Notes: a model not told the origin generated them from the letters alone. Counted from the first letter of the stretch, positions 48,705-57,147 are shown. The stretch: 64,000 bases of DNA from Ornithinimicrobium murale (GCF_003352835.1 NZ_QLVD01000023.1:186001-250000), one strand, 5' to 3'. A program made the numbers and translations.

Positions 48705-49952
48705 GTGCGTTATGCCGGAGTCGTCCCGCCGAGATCACTGGGTCCAGCGCATGAGGGCCGTGACCCGGACGAGGAGCACCGGAGCGCCACTCCCCTCGAG
48801 CTGCTCTTTGACCTGACGCTGGTCGTCGCCTTCAGCCAGGCGAGCACCCAGATGGCGCATCTGCTCGAGCTGGGCCACATCGCCACGGCCGTCGGCGCCT
48901 TCGCGTTCTCCCTCTTCGCGATCTGCTGGGCCTGGATCAACTACTCCTGGCTCGCCTCGGCCTACGACAACGATGACGTCTTCTTCCGCGTCGCCACGAT
49001 GGTGCAGATGCTTGGAGTGCTAGTCATCGCCCTCGGGATGCCCGCCCTCTTCCACTCGATCGACGTGGGCGAGCACATCGACAACGGCATCGTGGTGGCC
49101 GGCTACGTGGTCATGCGCGTCTCGACCATCGCGCTGTGGCTTCGTGCGGGCAGGCACGACCCACCACGGCGCCCCGCCACGCAGACCTATGCCCGCCTCA
49201 TTGCGCTCGCCCAGGTGGTCTGGGTGATCCAGATCTTCACCTACCCCCCGCTCCCGGTCACCGTGGTGGTGACACTCCTGCTGGTCATCTTCGAGATGTC
49301 AATCCCGGCCATCGCCGAACGACGAGCCTGCACGCCGTGGCACGCGCACCACATCGCCGAGCGGTATGGCCTGCTGGTGATCATCACACTGGGTGAGGTC
49401 ATCCTGGGTACGATCCTGGCGATCTCGGCCGTGGTCGAGGAGCAGGGCTGGTCCCTCGAGGCCGTTCTGGTCGCCTCGGGCGGTGTCATGCTCGCCTTCG
49501 GCCTGTGGTGGGTCTATTTCACGATGCCGTCGGGTGAGGTCCTGGCAGGACACCGAGAGCGCGGATTCACCTGGGGCTACGGCCACCTGGTGCTGTTCGG
49601 CTCCCTCGCCGCGACCGGCGCGGGTCTCCACGTCGCCGCGAACGTCATTGAGCACGAGGCCCACCTCGGTCCCGTCGGGGCCATCCTCAGCGTCGTGGTG
49701 CCGGTGGCGGTGTTCACTGTCGCGCTCATCACGTTGTACTCCCTGCTGCTGCACCAGTTCGACACCTTCCACACCTGGCTGGTGGTCGGCGCGCTGGCGG
49801 TCCTGACCGCCGCCGTCCTCACGATCGCCGCGGGCGCCTCCATCGGCACCGGCATCCTGCTCGCGGCCGGTGCCCCGCTCCTGGTGATCGTGGGCTATGA
49901 GGCGGTCGGGCACCGACATCAGGCCGACGCGGTGGCGCGCACCCTGTCCTAA
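48705..49952 (+). CDS. Low temperature requirement A (LtrA) family membrane protein
   Basis: The 415-residue protein has about eleven membrane helices. The N-terminal motif ATPLELLFDLTLVVAFSQAS is the LtrA signature, followed by WAWINYSWLASAYDNDDVFFRVATM, AERYGLLVIITLGEVILG and GHLVLFGSLAATGAG. LtrA was first described in Listeria growth at low temperature, but its activity is unknown. The GTG at 48705 is the best start in this frame. It is transcribed towards arsR, ending seven bases before it. Confidence 0.88.
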   Translation: MRYAGVVPPRSLGPAHEGRDPDEEHRSATPLELLFDLTLVVAFSQASTQMAHLLELGHIATAVGAFAFSLFAICWAWINYSWLASAYDNDDVFFRVATMVQMLGVLVIALGMPALFHSIDVGEHIDNGIVVAGYVVMRVSTIALWLRAGRHDPPRRPATQTYARLIALAQVVWVIQIFTYPPLPVTVVVTLLLVIFEMSIPAIAERRACTPWHAHHIAERYGLLVIITLGEVILGTILAISAVVEEQGWSLEAVLVASGGVMLAFGLWWVYFTMPSGEVLAGHRERGFTWGYGHLVLFGSLAATGAGLHVAANVIEHEAHLGPVGAILSVVVPVAVFTVALITLYSLLLHQFDTFHTWLVVGALAVLTAAVLTIAAGASIGTGILLAAGAPLLVIVGYEAVGHRHQADAVARTLS

Positions 49953-49959
49953 GCCGCCC

Positions 49960-50289
49960 TCACTCGCGGTCGAGCTCGTCCAGCAGCGCGACGGCGGCAC
50001 GGGTGTAGTCCCCGATCCAGCGGTCGTGGATGCGCTTGATGGGCTGCGGTGCCAGCGTGAGATGCCGCTCCCGGCCGACCTTCCGGCCGATGACGAGGTC
50101 CGCCCGCTCCAGCACGCGCAGGTGCTGCAGCACCGTGGTGCGGTCGAGCTGCGGGAACTGATCGCACAGCTCACCGGTGGTGCGCGGCGCGTCGCGCAGG
50201 ACGTCGAGCATCTGCCGCCGGGTGGCGTTGGCCAGGGCACGGAAGACCAGGTCATCCTTCGCGTCCCCATTGCGCTCTCCAGCATTCAT
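49960..50289 (-). CDS. ArsR-type regulator
   Basis: The 109-residue winged-helix protein has VFRALANATRRQMLDVLRDAPRTTGELCDQFPQLDRTTVLQHLRVLERADLVI, the ArsR/HTH_20 pattern, in residues about 15-68, with no Cys metal site. It belongs to the non-metal ArsR group that controls a neighbouring SRPBCC gene. The ATG at 50289 lies at one end of a 22-bp palindrome, so the transcript is leaderless and self-repression is likely. Confidence 0.9.
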   Translation of the reverse strand: MNAGERNGDAKDDLVFRALANATRRQMLDVLRDAPRTTGELCDQFPQLDRTTVLQHLRVLERADLVIGRKVGRERHLTLAPQPIKRIHDRWIGDYTRAAVALLDELDRE

Positions 50290-50308
50290 GTTATATAAAT
50301 ATCACATG
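50287..50308. promoter_or_regulatory. Palindrome covering both start codons of the arsR/SRPBCC pair
   Basis: The 22-bp sequence has arms CATGTtATATA and AATATcACATG. Nine of 11 positions are symmetric. The two outer CATG parts contain the ATG of arsR (reverse) and of the SRPBCC gene. It is strikingly AT-rich for this genome and probably serves as operator, promoter -10 region and translation start at once. Confidence 0.7.
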
Positions 50309-50794
50309 CCAACGACACAGCAGCTCACCGAACTGACCTTCACCGTCGCCGGGCGCGTCGCCCGGCCCTGTGCGGAGGTCTACGAGGCGGTCGCCGACCC
50401 CGCGCAGCTGTCCCGCTACTTCACGACCGGCGGCGCCCGGGGACGGCTCGAGGCCGGCGCCGACGTCAGCTGGGATTTTCACGACTTCCCGGGACGGTTC
50501 CCGGTGACCGTGCTCGAGGCGGTCCCACCCCGCCGGATCGTCATCCAGTGGACGACGGAGCGAGGACCTGAGACGACCACCGACCCGTCGGGGACGACGA
50601 GGACCACCTTCGAGTTCGAGCCGATCGACGGCGACACGCGCACGCTGGTCTCCATCACGGAGTCCAGCTGGCAACCCACCGCGGACGGCGCCGCGGAGGC
50701 CTTCGGCAACTGTGAGGGCTGGACGAGCATGCTGAACGCCCTGAAGGCGTGGGTGGAGCACGGCATCAACCTGCGCGAGGGCTTCTACGCCTGA
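50306..50794 (+). CDS. SRPBCC (AHSA1-type) domain protein
   Basis: The 162-residue protein has the START-like AHSA1 fold: VAGRVARPCAEVYEAVADPAQLSRYFTTGGARGRLEAGADVSWDFHDFPG, then VLEAVPPRRIVIQW, TRTTFEFEPIDGDTRTLVSITE and GWTSMLNALKAWVEHG at the end. Family members bind small hydrophobic ligands or act as Hsp90-activator-like domains; in ArsR/SRPBCC pairs the role is mostly unknown. The gene starts 17 bases from the divergent arsR ATG with no room for a separate ribosome site. Confidence 0.9.
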   Translation: MPTTQQLTELTFTVAGRVARPCAEVYEAVADPAQLSRYFTTGGARGRLEAGADVSWDFHDFPGRFPVTVLEAVPPRRIVIQWTTERGPETTTDPSGTTRTTFEFEPIDGDTRTLVSITESSWQPTADGAAEAFGNCEGWTSMLNALKAWVEHGINLREGFYA

Positions 50795-50803
50795 CCAAAC
50801 CAT

Positions 50804-50820
50804 GGCCGGGAGTCCCGGCC
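50804..50820 (+). terminator. Short hairpin after the SRPBCC gene
   Basis: A 7-bp perfect stem (ggccggg / cccggcc) with a 3-base loop lies ten bases behind the stop. It is too short to be sure of termination. Confidence 0.45.
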
Positions 50821-50882
50821 TGATCCGCGCTCCTCGACACACCCGCCCCGGCATTCTCGGGGTCGTGCATAGGCTCTGAGTC

Positions 50883-52583
50883 ATGAGCCGACCCACTCCC
50901 CTGCCGAGCGACCTGGAGATCGCGACCTCCGCCACGCTCCGCCCGATCGCCGATGTCGCAGACGACCTGGGCATCGCCCACGAGCACGTCGAGCCGTACG
51001 GCCGGGACGTGGCCAAGATCGATCTCGCGGCCGCAGCCGGGCCGCCCCGCGGGAAGTATGTCGTGGTGTCGGCGATCACCCCGACACCCCTCGGCGAGGG
51101 CAAGACCACGACCGTGGTCGGCCTGACGCAGGCGCTGCGCAGACTGGGCTCCAACGCGGTGGCCACCCTGCGCCAGCCGTCGATGGGACCCACCTTCGGG
51201 ATCAAGGGCGGCGCCGCTGGAGGTGGCTACAGCCAGGTGGTGCCGATGGAGCGGCTGAACCTGCACCTGACCGGTGACTTCCACGCCATCACCGCCGCCC
51301 ACAACCTGCTGGCGGCCGCCGTCGACAACCACCTGCACTTCGGCAACGAGCTCGGGCTCGACCTGCGCAACATCACCTGGCGCCGGGTGATGGACGTCAA
51401 TGACCGGTCCCTGCGCAACATCGTGGTCGGGATGGGAGCCCGGGCCGACGGGCTGGTCCGCGAGACCGGCTTCGACATCACCGCCGCCTCCGAGGTGATG
51501 GTGCTGATGACCCTGACCACGTCCTACCAGGACCTGCGCTCGCGGCTCGGTCGGATCGTCGTCGGCTACACCGGCGAGGGCAAGCCGGTCAGCGCCGAGG
51601 ATCTCGGGGTCGCGGGCGCCATGGCGGTCATCCTGCGCGACGCGCTCAAGCCCAACCTGCTGCAGACGTTGGAGGGAGGCCCTGCCCTGGTGCACTGCGG
51701 CCCCTTCGGCAACATCGCCACCGGCACGTCGTCGGTCGTGGCCGACCAGGTCGCGCTGAGCCACGCGGACGTCGTGGTGACGGAGGCGGGCTTCGGGGCC
51801 GACATGGGGGCCGAGCGGTTCTGCAACGTCAAGTGCCGGGTGGGCGGCCTGGAGCCGGACGCCGCGGTGGTGGTGGCGACCGTGCGCGCCCTGAAGGTGC
51901 ACTCCGGCAACTACGACATCAAGGCCGGGCGCCCGCTCCCCGAGCGCCTGCTCGCCGAGAGCCCGGACGAGGTGCGCGCTGGTCTGGAGAACCTGCGGGC
52001 CCACGTGGAGATCATCCGCTCCTTCGGGGTGAGCCCGGTCGTGGCGATCAACGCCTTCCCGCAGGACCACGAGAGCGAGCACGACGTGATCCGAGGGTTG
52101 GCCGCCGAGCTGGGCGTCCGCTGCGCCGTGACCAGGCACGTCGCCGAGGGAGGCGCCGGCGGGGAGGACCTGGCACGCGAGGTGCTGGCCGCCGCCGAGG
52201 AGCCGACCCGGTTCACCCCCACCTATGCGCTGGAGGACTCGCTCGCGGAGAAGATCGACGCGGTGGCGACCAGGGTCTACGGCGCGGACGGCGTCGACTA
52301 CTCACCGGCCGCGAGGACGGCGCTGCAGACCTATGAGGATGCCGGGTTCGGTGGCCTGCCGATCGTCATCGCCAAGACCCACCTGTCGATCAGCTCGGAC
52401 CCGACCCTGATGGGCGCGCCGCGCGGGTGGCGGCTCCCGGTGCGCGAGGTGCGGGCCAGTGTCGGCGCCGGCTACGTCTACGCGATCGCCGGCGACATGC
52501 GCACCATGCCGGGCCTGTCGCGGCACCCGAACGCCGAGCGGATCGAGCTGGCGGCGGACGGCACGGTCACCGGGCTGTCCTGA
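50883..52583 (+). CDS. fhs: Formate-tetrahydrofolate ligase
   Basis: The enzyme makes 10-formyl-THF from formate, THF and ATP for one-carbon metabolism. The 566-residue protein shows the P-loop VSAITPTPLGEGKTTT (about 60-75), the RQPSMGPTFGIKGGAAGGGYSQV motif, HLTGDFHAITAAHNLLAA, and LVHCGPFGNIATGTSSV with TEAGFGADMGAERF. These motifs match the family closely. It lies 34 bases upstream of the aldose-epimerase gene on the same strand. Confidence 0.96.
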   Translation: MSRPTPLPSDLEIATSATLRPIADVADDLGIAHEHVEPYGRDVAKIDLAAAAGPPRGKYVVVSAITPTPLGEGKTTTVVGLTQALRRLGSNAVATLRQPSMGPTFGIKGGAAGGGYSQVVPMERLNLHLTGDFHAITAAHNLLAAAVDNHLHFGNELGLDLRNITWRRVMDVNDRSLRNIVVGMGARADGLVRETGFDITAASEVMVLMTLTTSYQDLRSRLGRIVVGYTGEGKPVSAEDLGVAGAMAVILRDALKPNLLQTLEGGPALVHCGPFGNIATGTSSVVADQVALSHADVVVTEAGFGADMGAERFCNVKCRVGGLEPDAAVVVATVRALKVHSGNYDIKAGRPLPERLLAESPDEVRAGLENLRAHVEIIRSFGVSPVVAINAFPQDHESEHDVIRGLAAELGVRCAVTRHVAEGGAGGEDLAREVLAAAEEPTRFTPTYALEDSLAEKIDAVATRVYGADGVDYSPAARTALQTYEDAGFGGLPIVIAKTHLSISSDPTLMGAPRGWRLPVREVRASVGAGYVYAIAGDMRTMPGLSRHPNAERIELAADGTVTGLS

Positions 52584-52617
52584 CCCTGGACGCGGCCCAC
52601 CCTGTTATAACCGTCAG

Positions 52618-53535
52618 GTGCCCACCCCCGCCCCACCCCAGACCCATGACCACGTCACACTGCGTGCCGGTCGCTACACCGCGACGACCACCGCGGACGG
52701 CGGAGCCCTCGGCTCCCTGCGCCACGACGACCGAGACCTGGTCCTGCCCTCCGGCCTGCAGATGGGTCGACCAGCGTATGAGGGCGCGATCTGTGCCCCC
52801 TGGCCCAACCGGGTCGTCGACGGACAGTGGGAGCACGAGGGGCACCGTCACCAGTTGGCGATCACCGAGCCGGAGCGCGGGCACGCCCTCCACGGCTTCG
52901 TGCACGACCAGGGCTGGACACTCCTCGAGGCGACGGGCAGCACGGCACGGTGGGGCCTGGACACCCAGCCACAACCTGGCTACCCGTGGTCACTGCGCCT
53001 CACGACGGCATACGAGCTGGACGCCGAGGGCGGCCTGACCTGGCAGGTGACCGCACAACAGCACCCGACCGGCGCTGAGCCGACCAGCCCGGCACCCTAT
53101 GGCGTGACCGTGCATCCCTACTTCGTGGCCGGTGCGGGCCCGGCGCAGGACTGGACCCTGGAGCTGCCGGCCGAGTCCGCCCTCGCCGTCGACGACCGGT
53201 TGGTGCCGCAGGAGCTGGTGCCAGTTGGCGAGGCTGGCCTGGACCTGCGCACCGGGCGCACCCTCGGTGAGCAGCCGATCGACCATGCCTTCGGTGGCCT
53301 GACCGCGCGCGTCGCCCGGCTGACCACCCCTGCGGGCTCCGGGGTCGAGGTCACCTGGTCCGAGCGACACCGTTGGGTGCAGGTCTTCACCGCACAGTGG
53401 GACGCGCGCCGCCCGCGGCACGCGGTCGCCCTCGAGCCGATGACCTGCCCACCGGATGCGTTCAACTCCGGCACCGACCTGATCATGCTGACGCAGGAAC
53501 CGGTGACGGTGGGCTGGCAGGTCCGCGCTCTGTGA
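52618..53535 (+). CDS. Aldose 1-epimerase family protein
   Basis: The 305-residue beta-sandwich protein has the mutarotase pattern. PWPNRVVDGQWEHEG is followed by the substrate-binding His in HALHGFVHDQGW, then GVTVHPYFVAG with the second His, and the catalytic Glu in VALEPMTCPPDAFNSG. It would interconvert sugar anomers; the exact sugar is unknown. The GTG at 52618 fits the start. It is the last gene before the island-like region, whose left edge lies somewhere after 53535. Confidence 0.88.
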   Translation: MPTPAPPQTHDHVTLRAGRYTATTTADGGALGSLRHDDRDLVLPSGLQMGRPAYEGAICAPWPNRVVDGQWEHEGHRHQLAITEPERGHALHGFVHDQGWTLLEATGSTARWGLDTQPQPGYPWSLRLTTAYELDAEGGLTWQVTAQQHPTGAEPTSPAPYGVTVHPYFVAGAGPAQDWTLELPAESALAVDDRLVPQELVPVGEAGLDLRTGRTLGEQPIDHAFGGLTARVARLTTPAGSGVEVTWSERHRWVQVFTAQWDARRPRHAVALEPMTCPPDAFNSGTDLIMLTQEPVTVGWQVRAL

Positions 53536-53584
53536 CCGCGAGACTGCTGCCTCAGACCGAGCCCTGGAGCGCGGTCGAACATGG

Positions 53585-54022
53585 GTGGAGGTAGCGCGAC
53601 AGTGTTCGAACCTTGCCCCGGCGCTGACGCGGGCCGTGTCTTCGCATCACGCGATTCGGCGTCGGGACTCGTTGGTTGGCCAGGAGTCTTTGGAGCCGCT
53701 GCCGCGCCCGGTGACGCGCTTGACGGAAACGATGCTGCTTGAGGCCGCGCGGAGGTATCGGGGTGGGGAGATCCTGCGGACCATCGCGAAGGATCTGGAG
53801 GTGAGTCGTGAACGCCTCTCAAGTCATTTGCGCGAGCGAGGGGTCCGGCTCCGTCGAGAGAAGCCCTCTCCTGCGCTGGTGCTTGAGATGTGCCGCCGTT
53901 ACGAACAGGGTGAGTCGTTGGCGAGCGTGGGCGCGCGCCTTGGATTCAACCCCAGTTCCGTGCGTGTCGCGCTCCTCGCTGCGGGGGTGAAGCTTCGGGA
54001 CACTCATGGGCGAGTGCGGTGA
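53585..54022 (+). CDS. Small protein with two helix-turn-helix units
   Basis: The 145-residue frame contains two similar helix-turn-helix units: YRGGEILRTIAKDLEVSRERL at about 59-79 and YEQGESLASVGARLGFNPSSV at about 105-125. Each is followed by a short helix ending GVRLR or GVKLR. This resembles the DNA-binding tails of site-specific recombinases and the small proteins that travel with them. The first 40 residues look less protein-like, so the start is uncertain and the gene may be the remains of a larger recombinase. Function is not known. Confidence 0.6.
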   Translation: MEVARQCSNLAPALTRAVSSHHAIRRRDSLVGQESLEPLPRPVTRLTETMLLEAARRYRGGEILRTIAKDLEVSRERLSSHLRERGVRLRREKPSPALVLEMCRRYEQGESLASVGARLGFNPSSVRVALLAAGVKLRDTHGRVR

Positions 54023-54045
54023 GTCTCGACGCCCCTGTCGGGGTG

Positions 54046-54550
54046 TTACTCGATAGCCCCGAGGATTGCTACGACTCGGGGTGGCAGCAGAGACTTCGTA
54101 CCAGTGGTGTTCACAAGCGTGGCGAGGTTGCGCCACGCATGGGCGCGGATCTGAGCGGTGGTGACTCCGCGCTGCTTGGCGAGAGCTGCTTCGACGTCGC
54201 GGACGTTGCCAGGTTGATGCGGGCGGGCTCCGCTGCGGTTCCCAATCGGGGTGGTCTGTTTCTAGGAGGAGACGGTCCGTGGGGATGAGGTCGATGGCGT
54301 CGCTTCGGCGCAGGGTGGCGGTGTTGATCGAGAAGTAGGCTCCGAGTTCAACTGCGCGCCTTGTGGTGGACCGGTCGCCGAGCCACCAATGCAGGATCGC
54401 GCCGGTGATCGGGGTGTGTTCGAGATGTTCCACGACTTCGTTGGTTGCCCGGTAGCTGTGGATCGACGTGAGTCGGGGCTTCGCTTGGAGTTGCGTGAGC
54501 AGCGAGGCCAACACGTCGTGCTGTTTGGCGGCTCTTCCCCTTCGCACCAC
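54046..54550 (-). pseudogene. TatD-family hydrolase remnant, truncated and frameshifted
   Basis: On the minus strand one frame reads QHDVLASLLTQLQAKPRLTSIHSYRA, GAILHWWLGD and LGAYFSINTATLRRSD, then LIPTDRLLLETDHPDW, which is the second half of a TatD-type protein. At about 54240 the meaningful reading moves by one base and continues GNRSGARPHQPGNVRDVEAAL to a natural end at 54046. The N-terminal half with the His-x-His metal site is missing. TatD proteins of this sort occur in some defence islands (for example QatD), but no other defence gene is visible here. Confidence 0.65.
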
Positions 54551-54671
54551 GGCGCGCCGGAGGAAGGTCGTAGTGAGCAGCCTGCACGGGTGACGCCACT
54601 TCAAGGAGGTCAAGGGCGGGTTCGAGCTGCAACGGATACTGCCCAGGAGGCCGACACGCCGCGGCACCGGT

Positions 54672-55355
54672 TTATCGAGGTGTGGCTACGTGTTCAAGTG
54701 CATCGATATCGAGAATCGTGATGTCTCGACGCCCGTGCAATTCGATGAGGCCGGAGACCGAGAGCGCGGCGAGGCGCCGGCTCAGGGTTTCCGGCGTCGT
54801 GCCGAGGTACGCGGCGATTTCCTGTTTCGCCATCGGCAGTCTCACCGTGGCCGCTCCGTCCCGGATGGTGCCGGGTAGGTCCAGTAGGTAGGCCGCGACG
54901 CGGGCATTGACATCGCTGGAGGTGATGGCGGCCAGCAGTCGCTCGACGGAGGAGAGGCGGTCGGAGAGCGTGCGCAGCATCCGCTGACTGATGTCGGGGT
55001 AGTCACGCAGCAGGACTGCAAGGTCGGCATGGTCGAACACGCACATCCGGCTCTCTTCCAGCGCGACGGCGAGGTCGTTCGGGTGGTGGCCCGTCAGGAA
55101 GGCCCGTTCACCCACGACCTCGCCGTCGGTCACCGTTCGCAGGATCTGTTCCTGGCCATTGGCGGCCGCGTGGCTGACCTTGAGCTGTCCGCTGTGCATC
55201 ACCAGCAGGCGCGAGACCGGCTGTCCGGGCGCATAGACGATCTCTCCCTTTTTGGCGAGTACCGGGCGGGCGAAGTCCGCGACGCGCAACTGCTCTTGAT
55301 GGGTGAGACCTTGAAAGATCGGGACGCGGGTGACGCACAAGTCGTCCTCGGGCAT
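54672..55355 (-). CDS. Crp/Fnr family regulator, FLP-like
   Basis: The 227-residue protein has a cyclic-nucleotide-type beta-barrel (about 12-110), a long dimer helix and a Crp-type winged helix (MAKQEIAAYLGTTPETLSRRLAALSVSGLI at about 176-205). It lacks the four-cysteine Fe-S set of Fnr but has exactly two Cys, at 7 (LCVTRVPIF) and 105 (SRMCVFDH). These positions match the redox disulfide pair of Lactobacillus FLP (described at about 5 and 102). The recognition helix PETLSRR is that of Fnr proteins. It diverges from the metal cassette, with an insertion sequence now in between. Confidence 0.88.
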   Translation of the reverse strand: MPEDDLCVTRVPIFQGLTHQEQLRVADFARPVLAKKGEIVYAPGQPVSRLLVMHSGQLKVSHAAANGQEQILRTVTDGEVVGERAFLTGHHPNDLAVALEESRMCVFDHADLAVLLRDYPDISQRMLRTLSDRLSSVERLLAAITSSDVNARVAAYLLDLPGTIRDGAATVRLPMAKQEIAAYLGTTPETLSRRLAALSVSGLIELHGRRDITILDIDALEHVATPR

Positions 55356-55400
55356 GACGCAAGTCTATCTTACGCCGGCTCGACGCGACCGTAACGGACG

Positions 55401-55410
55401 GGCCAGCGGC
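55401..55410. repeat. Target-site duplication, left copy
   Basis: ggccagcggc directly flanks the left end of the ISAs1-type element and is repeated exactly at 56707-56716. Confidence 0.9.
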
Positions 55411-56706
55411 CAGGGCCCCGGCAAAGTCGGTTGAGCAGGGTGTGACGGGCAAGGATGCTGGTCTCGGGTAGCAGCGCGGGCGTGCTCTGACCTGGGAGGA
55501 TGGAGGTTCTCACACCAATCCGTCTGTCAGGCTGGAGCACGCCCGCTTGTTCTCATCTTCCCAGGTGTCGTCCGCGAGGACGACGGCCACGCCGCGTCAT
55601 GTGCATCTTCTTGACGTGTTGGGACGTCTTGTGGATCCACGTTCGCGGCCCGGGGTTCGCCACCGTGCAGCCGGGCTCGTCGCGGTAGCGGTCGCCGCGA
55701 TGAGTGCGGGCATGCGGGGGTTCACCGCGATCGGGCAGTGGGTCGCGGCCGTGGATCCGGACGTCCTGGCCGGTCTCGGGCTCGCGGGTCGTGCTGATGA
55801 GTCGACGTTCCGCCGGTTGTTCGCCGCCCTGGACGCGGATCTGCTGGACCGCTTGTTGGGTGTGTGGGCCGCTACCCGCGCTGGGACGGTCGAGGGGCGC
55901 CGGGTGATCGCGATCGACGGCAAGACGGTCCGCGGTGCCCGCACCCGGGCGCGCACGGCACCGCACCTGGTCGCCGCGCTGGCGCACGGTAGCGGCCTCG
56001 TGCTCGGCCAGGTCGCCACGCCCGACAAGGGCGGGGAGATCATCGCCGCACGGGACCTGCTAGACGTCCTTGACTGCAGCGCCGGGCTCGCCGGTGCGGT
56101 CGTCACGATGGACGCGTTGCACGCCCAGCACGCCACCGCTGCCCGGCTCGTGGCGGCCGGGGCCGACTACGTCCTGACCGTCAAGGGCAACCAGCCCACG
56201 CTGTTCGGACGGTTGAAGCGGCTGCCGTGGAAGGACGTGCACGCCAGCACACGTTCGGAGCGCACGCGCGGGCGTAGGGTCACGCGCACCATCAAGGTCG
56301 TCCAGGTCCCGGACTGGATCGAGTTCACCGGTGCCGCGCAGGTCGCCCAGCTGCGCCGCATCGTCACCCGAGGCGGCAAGAAGACGGTCGAGGTCGCCTA
56401 CCTCGTCACCAGCGCCGACGTCCGCGCCGCGCCACCTCAGGTCCTCGCGGCCTGGGTGCAGTCGCACTGGCACATCGAGAACCGCTTGCACTGGGTACGG
56501 GACGTGACCTTCGGCGAGGACGCCTCCCGCATCCGCGCCGGCGTGGCCCCGCGAGTCATGGCCACCCTGCGAAGCCTGGTGATCGGCCTGCTACGACTGG
56601 CCGGATGGACGAACATCGCAGCAGGCCTACGCCACCACGCCCGACACGATCAACCCGCCGCCAACCTCGTACTCACCGCATGACCAGCGACTTTGCCGGA
56701 GCCCTG
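55411..56706 (+). mobile_element. Complete ISAs1-family insertion sequence
   Basis: The element is 1296 bp with terminal inverted repeats. CAGGGCcCCGGCAAAGTCG at the left and the same with one change at the right match 18 of 19 positions. One intact transposase gene lies inside and a perfect 10-bp target duplication flanks it. It appears complete and recently inserted, in the spacer between the Fnr-like gene and the metal cassette. Confidence 0.92.
55547..56683 (+). CDS. ISAs1 family transposase
   Basis: The 378-residue protein matches the ISAs1 (DDE) family. It has an N-terminal HLLDVLGRLVDPRSRPGVRH and MRGFTAIGQW, the first catalytic Asp in VIAIDGKTVRGA, the second in VVTMDALHAQ, VLTVKGNQPTL, and the acidic region HWHIENRLHWVRDVTFGEDASRIR with the catalytic Glu. 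The frame is intact from ATG to TGA. A start slightly downstream is possible. Confidence 0.93.
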   Translation: MFSSSQVSSARTTATPRHVHLLDVLGRLVDPRSRPGVRHRAAGLVAVAVAAMSAGMRGFTAIGQWVAAVDPDVLAGLGLAGRADESTFRRLFAALDADLLDRLLGVWAATRAGTVEGRRVIAIDGKTVRGARTRARTAPHLVAALAHGSGLVLGQVATPDKGGEIIAARDLLDVLDCSAGLAGAVVTMDALHAQHATAARLVAAGADYVLTVKGNQPTLFGRLKRLPWKDVHASTRSERTRGRRVTRTIKVVQVPDWIEFTGAAQVAQLRRIVTRGGKKTVEVAYLVTSADVRAAPPQVLAAWVQSHWHIENRLHWVRDVTFGEDASRIRAGVAPRVMATLRSLVIGLLRLAGWTNIAAGLRHHARHDQPAANLVLTA

Positions 56707-56716
56707 GGCCAGCGGC
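56707..56716. repeat. Target-site duplication, right copy
   Basis: ggccagcggc follows the right end of the element, identical to 55401-55410. Confidence 0.9.
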
Positions 56717-56734
56717 GCTCTGAGCCTCGCGAAC

Positions 56735-56748
56735 TTGATCTATGTCAA
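56735..56748. promoter_or_regulatory. Fnr-like box in front of the metal cassette
   Basis: TTGATctatGTCAA matches the Fnr consensus TTGAT-N4-ATCAA at nine of ten positions, and the flanking bases extend the symmetry (CTTGA-N6-TCAAG). It lies about 70 bases before the chaperone start, a suitable place for activation by the Fnr-like protein encoded on the other side of the insertion sequence. Confidence 0.7.
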
Positions 56749-56817
56749 GGAGTTCGCGGCACGGCCAACCTACGGTGAAGGTGTCAGTAAGAAACACCAC
56801 GACGGAAGGATTCCACA

Positions 56818-57051
56818 ATGACCACCGCGACCACAACCCACACCATCCTCCGCGCGGAAGGTTTTTCCTGCCCCTCCTGCGTGGCCAAGATCGAGAAGCA
56901 GGTCGGCCGTCTCAAGGGTGTCGAGAACGTGAAGGTCCACTTCGCCTCCGCCCGCATCGAGATCGACCACGACGCCGAGCGCGTGTCGGTGGATGACCTA
57001 GTCGCCGCCGTCGCGAAGGCCGGCTACAAGGCCACGCCCGCGGCCTTCTAA
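56818..57051 (+). CDS. HMA-domain metallochaperone
   Basis: The 77-residue protein is a single heavy-metal-associated domain. It has the ferredoxin-like fold with the metal-binding motif EGFSCPSCVAKIEKQV (Cys-Pro-Ser-Cys at about 19-22) and HFASARIEIDHD. Such small proteins carry Cu(I) or another soft metal to P-type ATPases; the following ATPase has no such domain of its own. A GGAAGG ribosome site precedes the ATG. A short hairpin in the 96-base gap before the ATPase gene may lower downstream expression relative to the chaperone. Confidence 0.9.
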   Translation: MTTATTTHTILRAEGFSCPSCVAKIEKQVGRLKGVENVKVHFASARIEIDHDAERVSVDDLVAAVAKAGYKATPAAF

Positions 57052-57066
57052 CGTCAGTGGGCCAGC

Positions 57067-57082
57067 GGGCCCCACGGGGCCT
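57067..57082 (+). terminator. Possible attenuating hairpin between chaperone and ATPase genes
   Basis: ggcccc-ac-ggggcc forms a 6-bp stem with a very small loop and is followed by a T-rich stretch (acattttcccc). It could reduce read-through into the ATPase gene. Confidence 0.35.
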
Positions 57083-57147
57083 GCACACATTTTCCCCTTC
57101 ATTTTGCCGGTCCGCCGGCTCAAAACGCAGAAAGGTCGTACCCGAAA

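Noticed and set aside
50821..50882. A folate or other riboswitch in front of fhs
   Set aside because: Only short GC hairpins are visible, with no conserved riboswitch core, and the spacer is too short.
53540..53640. A left attachment site matching the 3' end of tRNA-Ala
   Set aside because: I searched by eye for the tRNA end sequence and found no convincing direct repeat, so no att pair is claimed.
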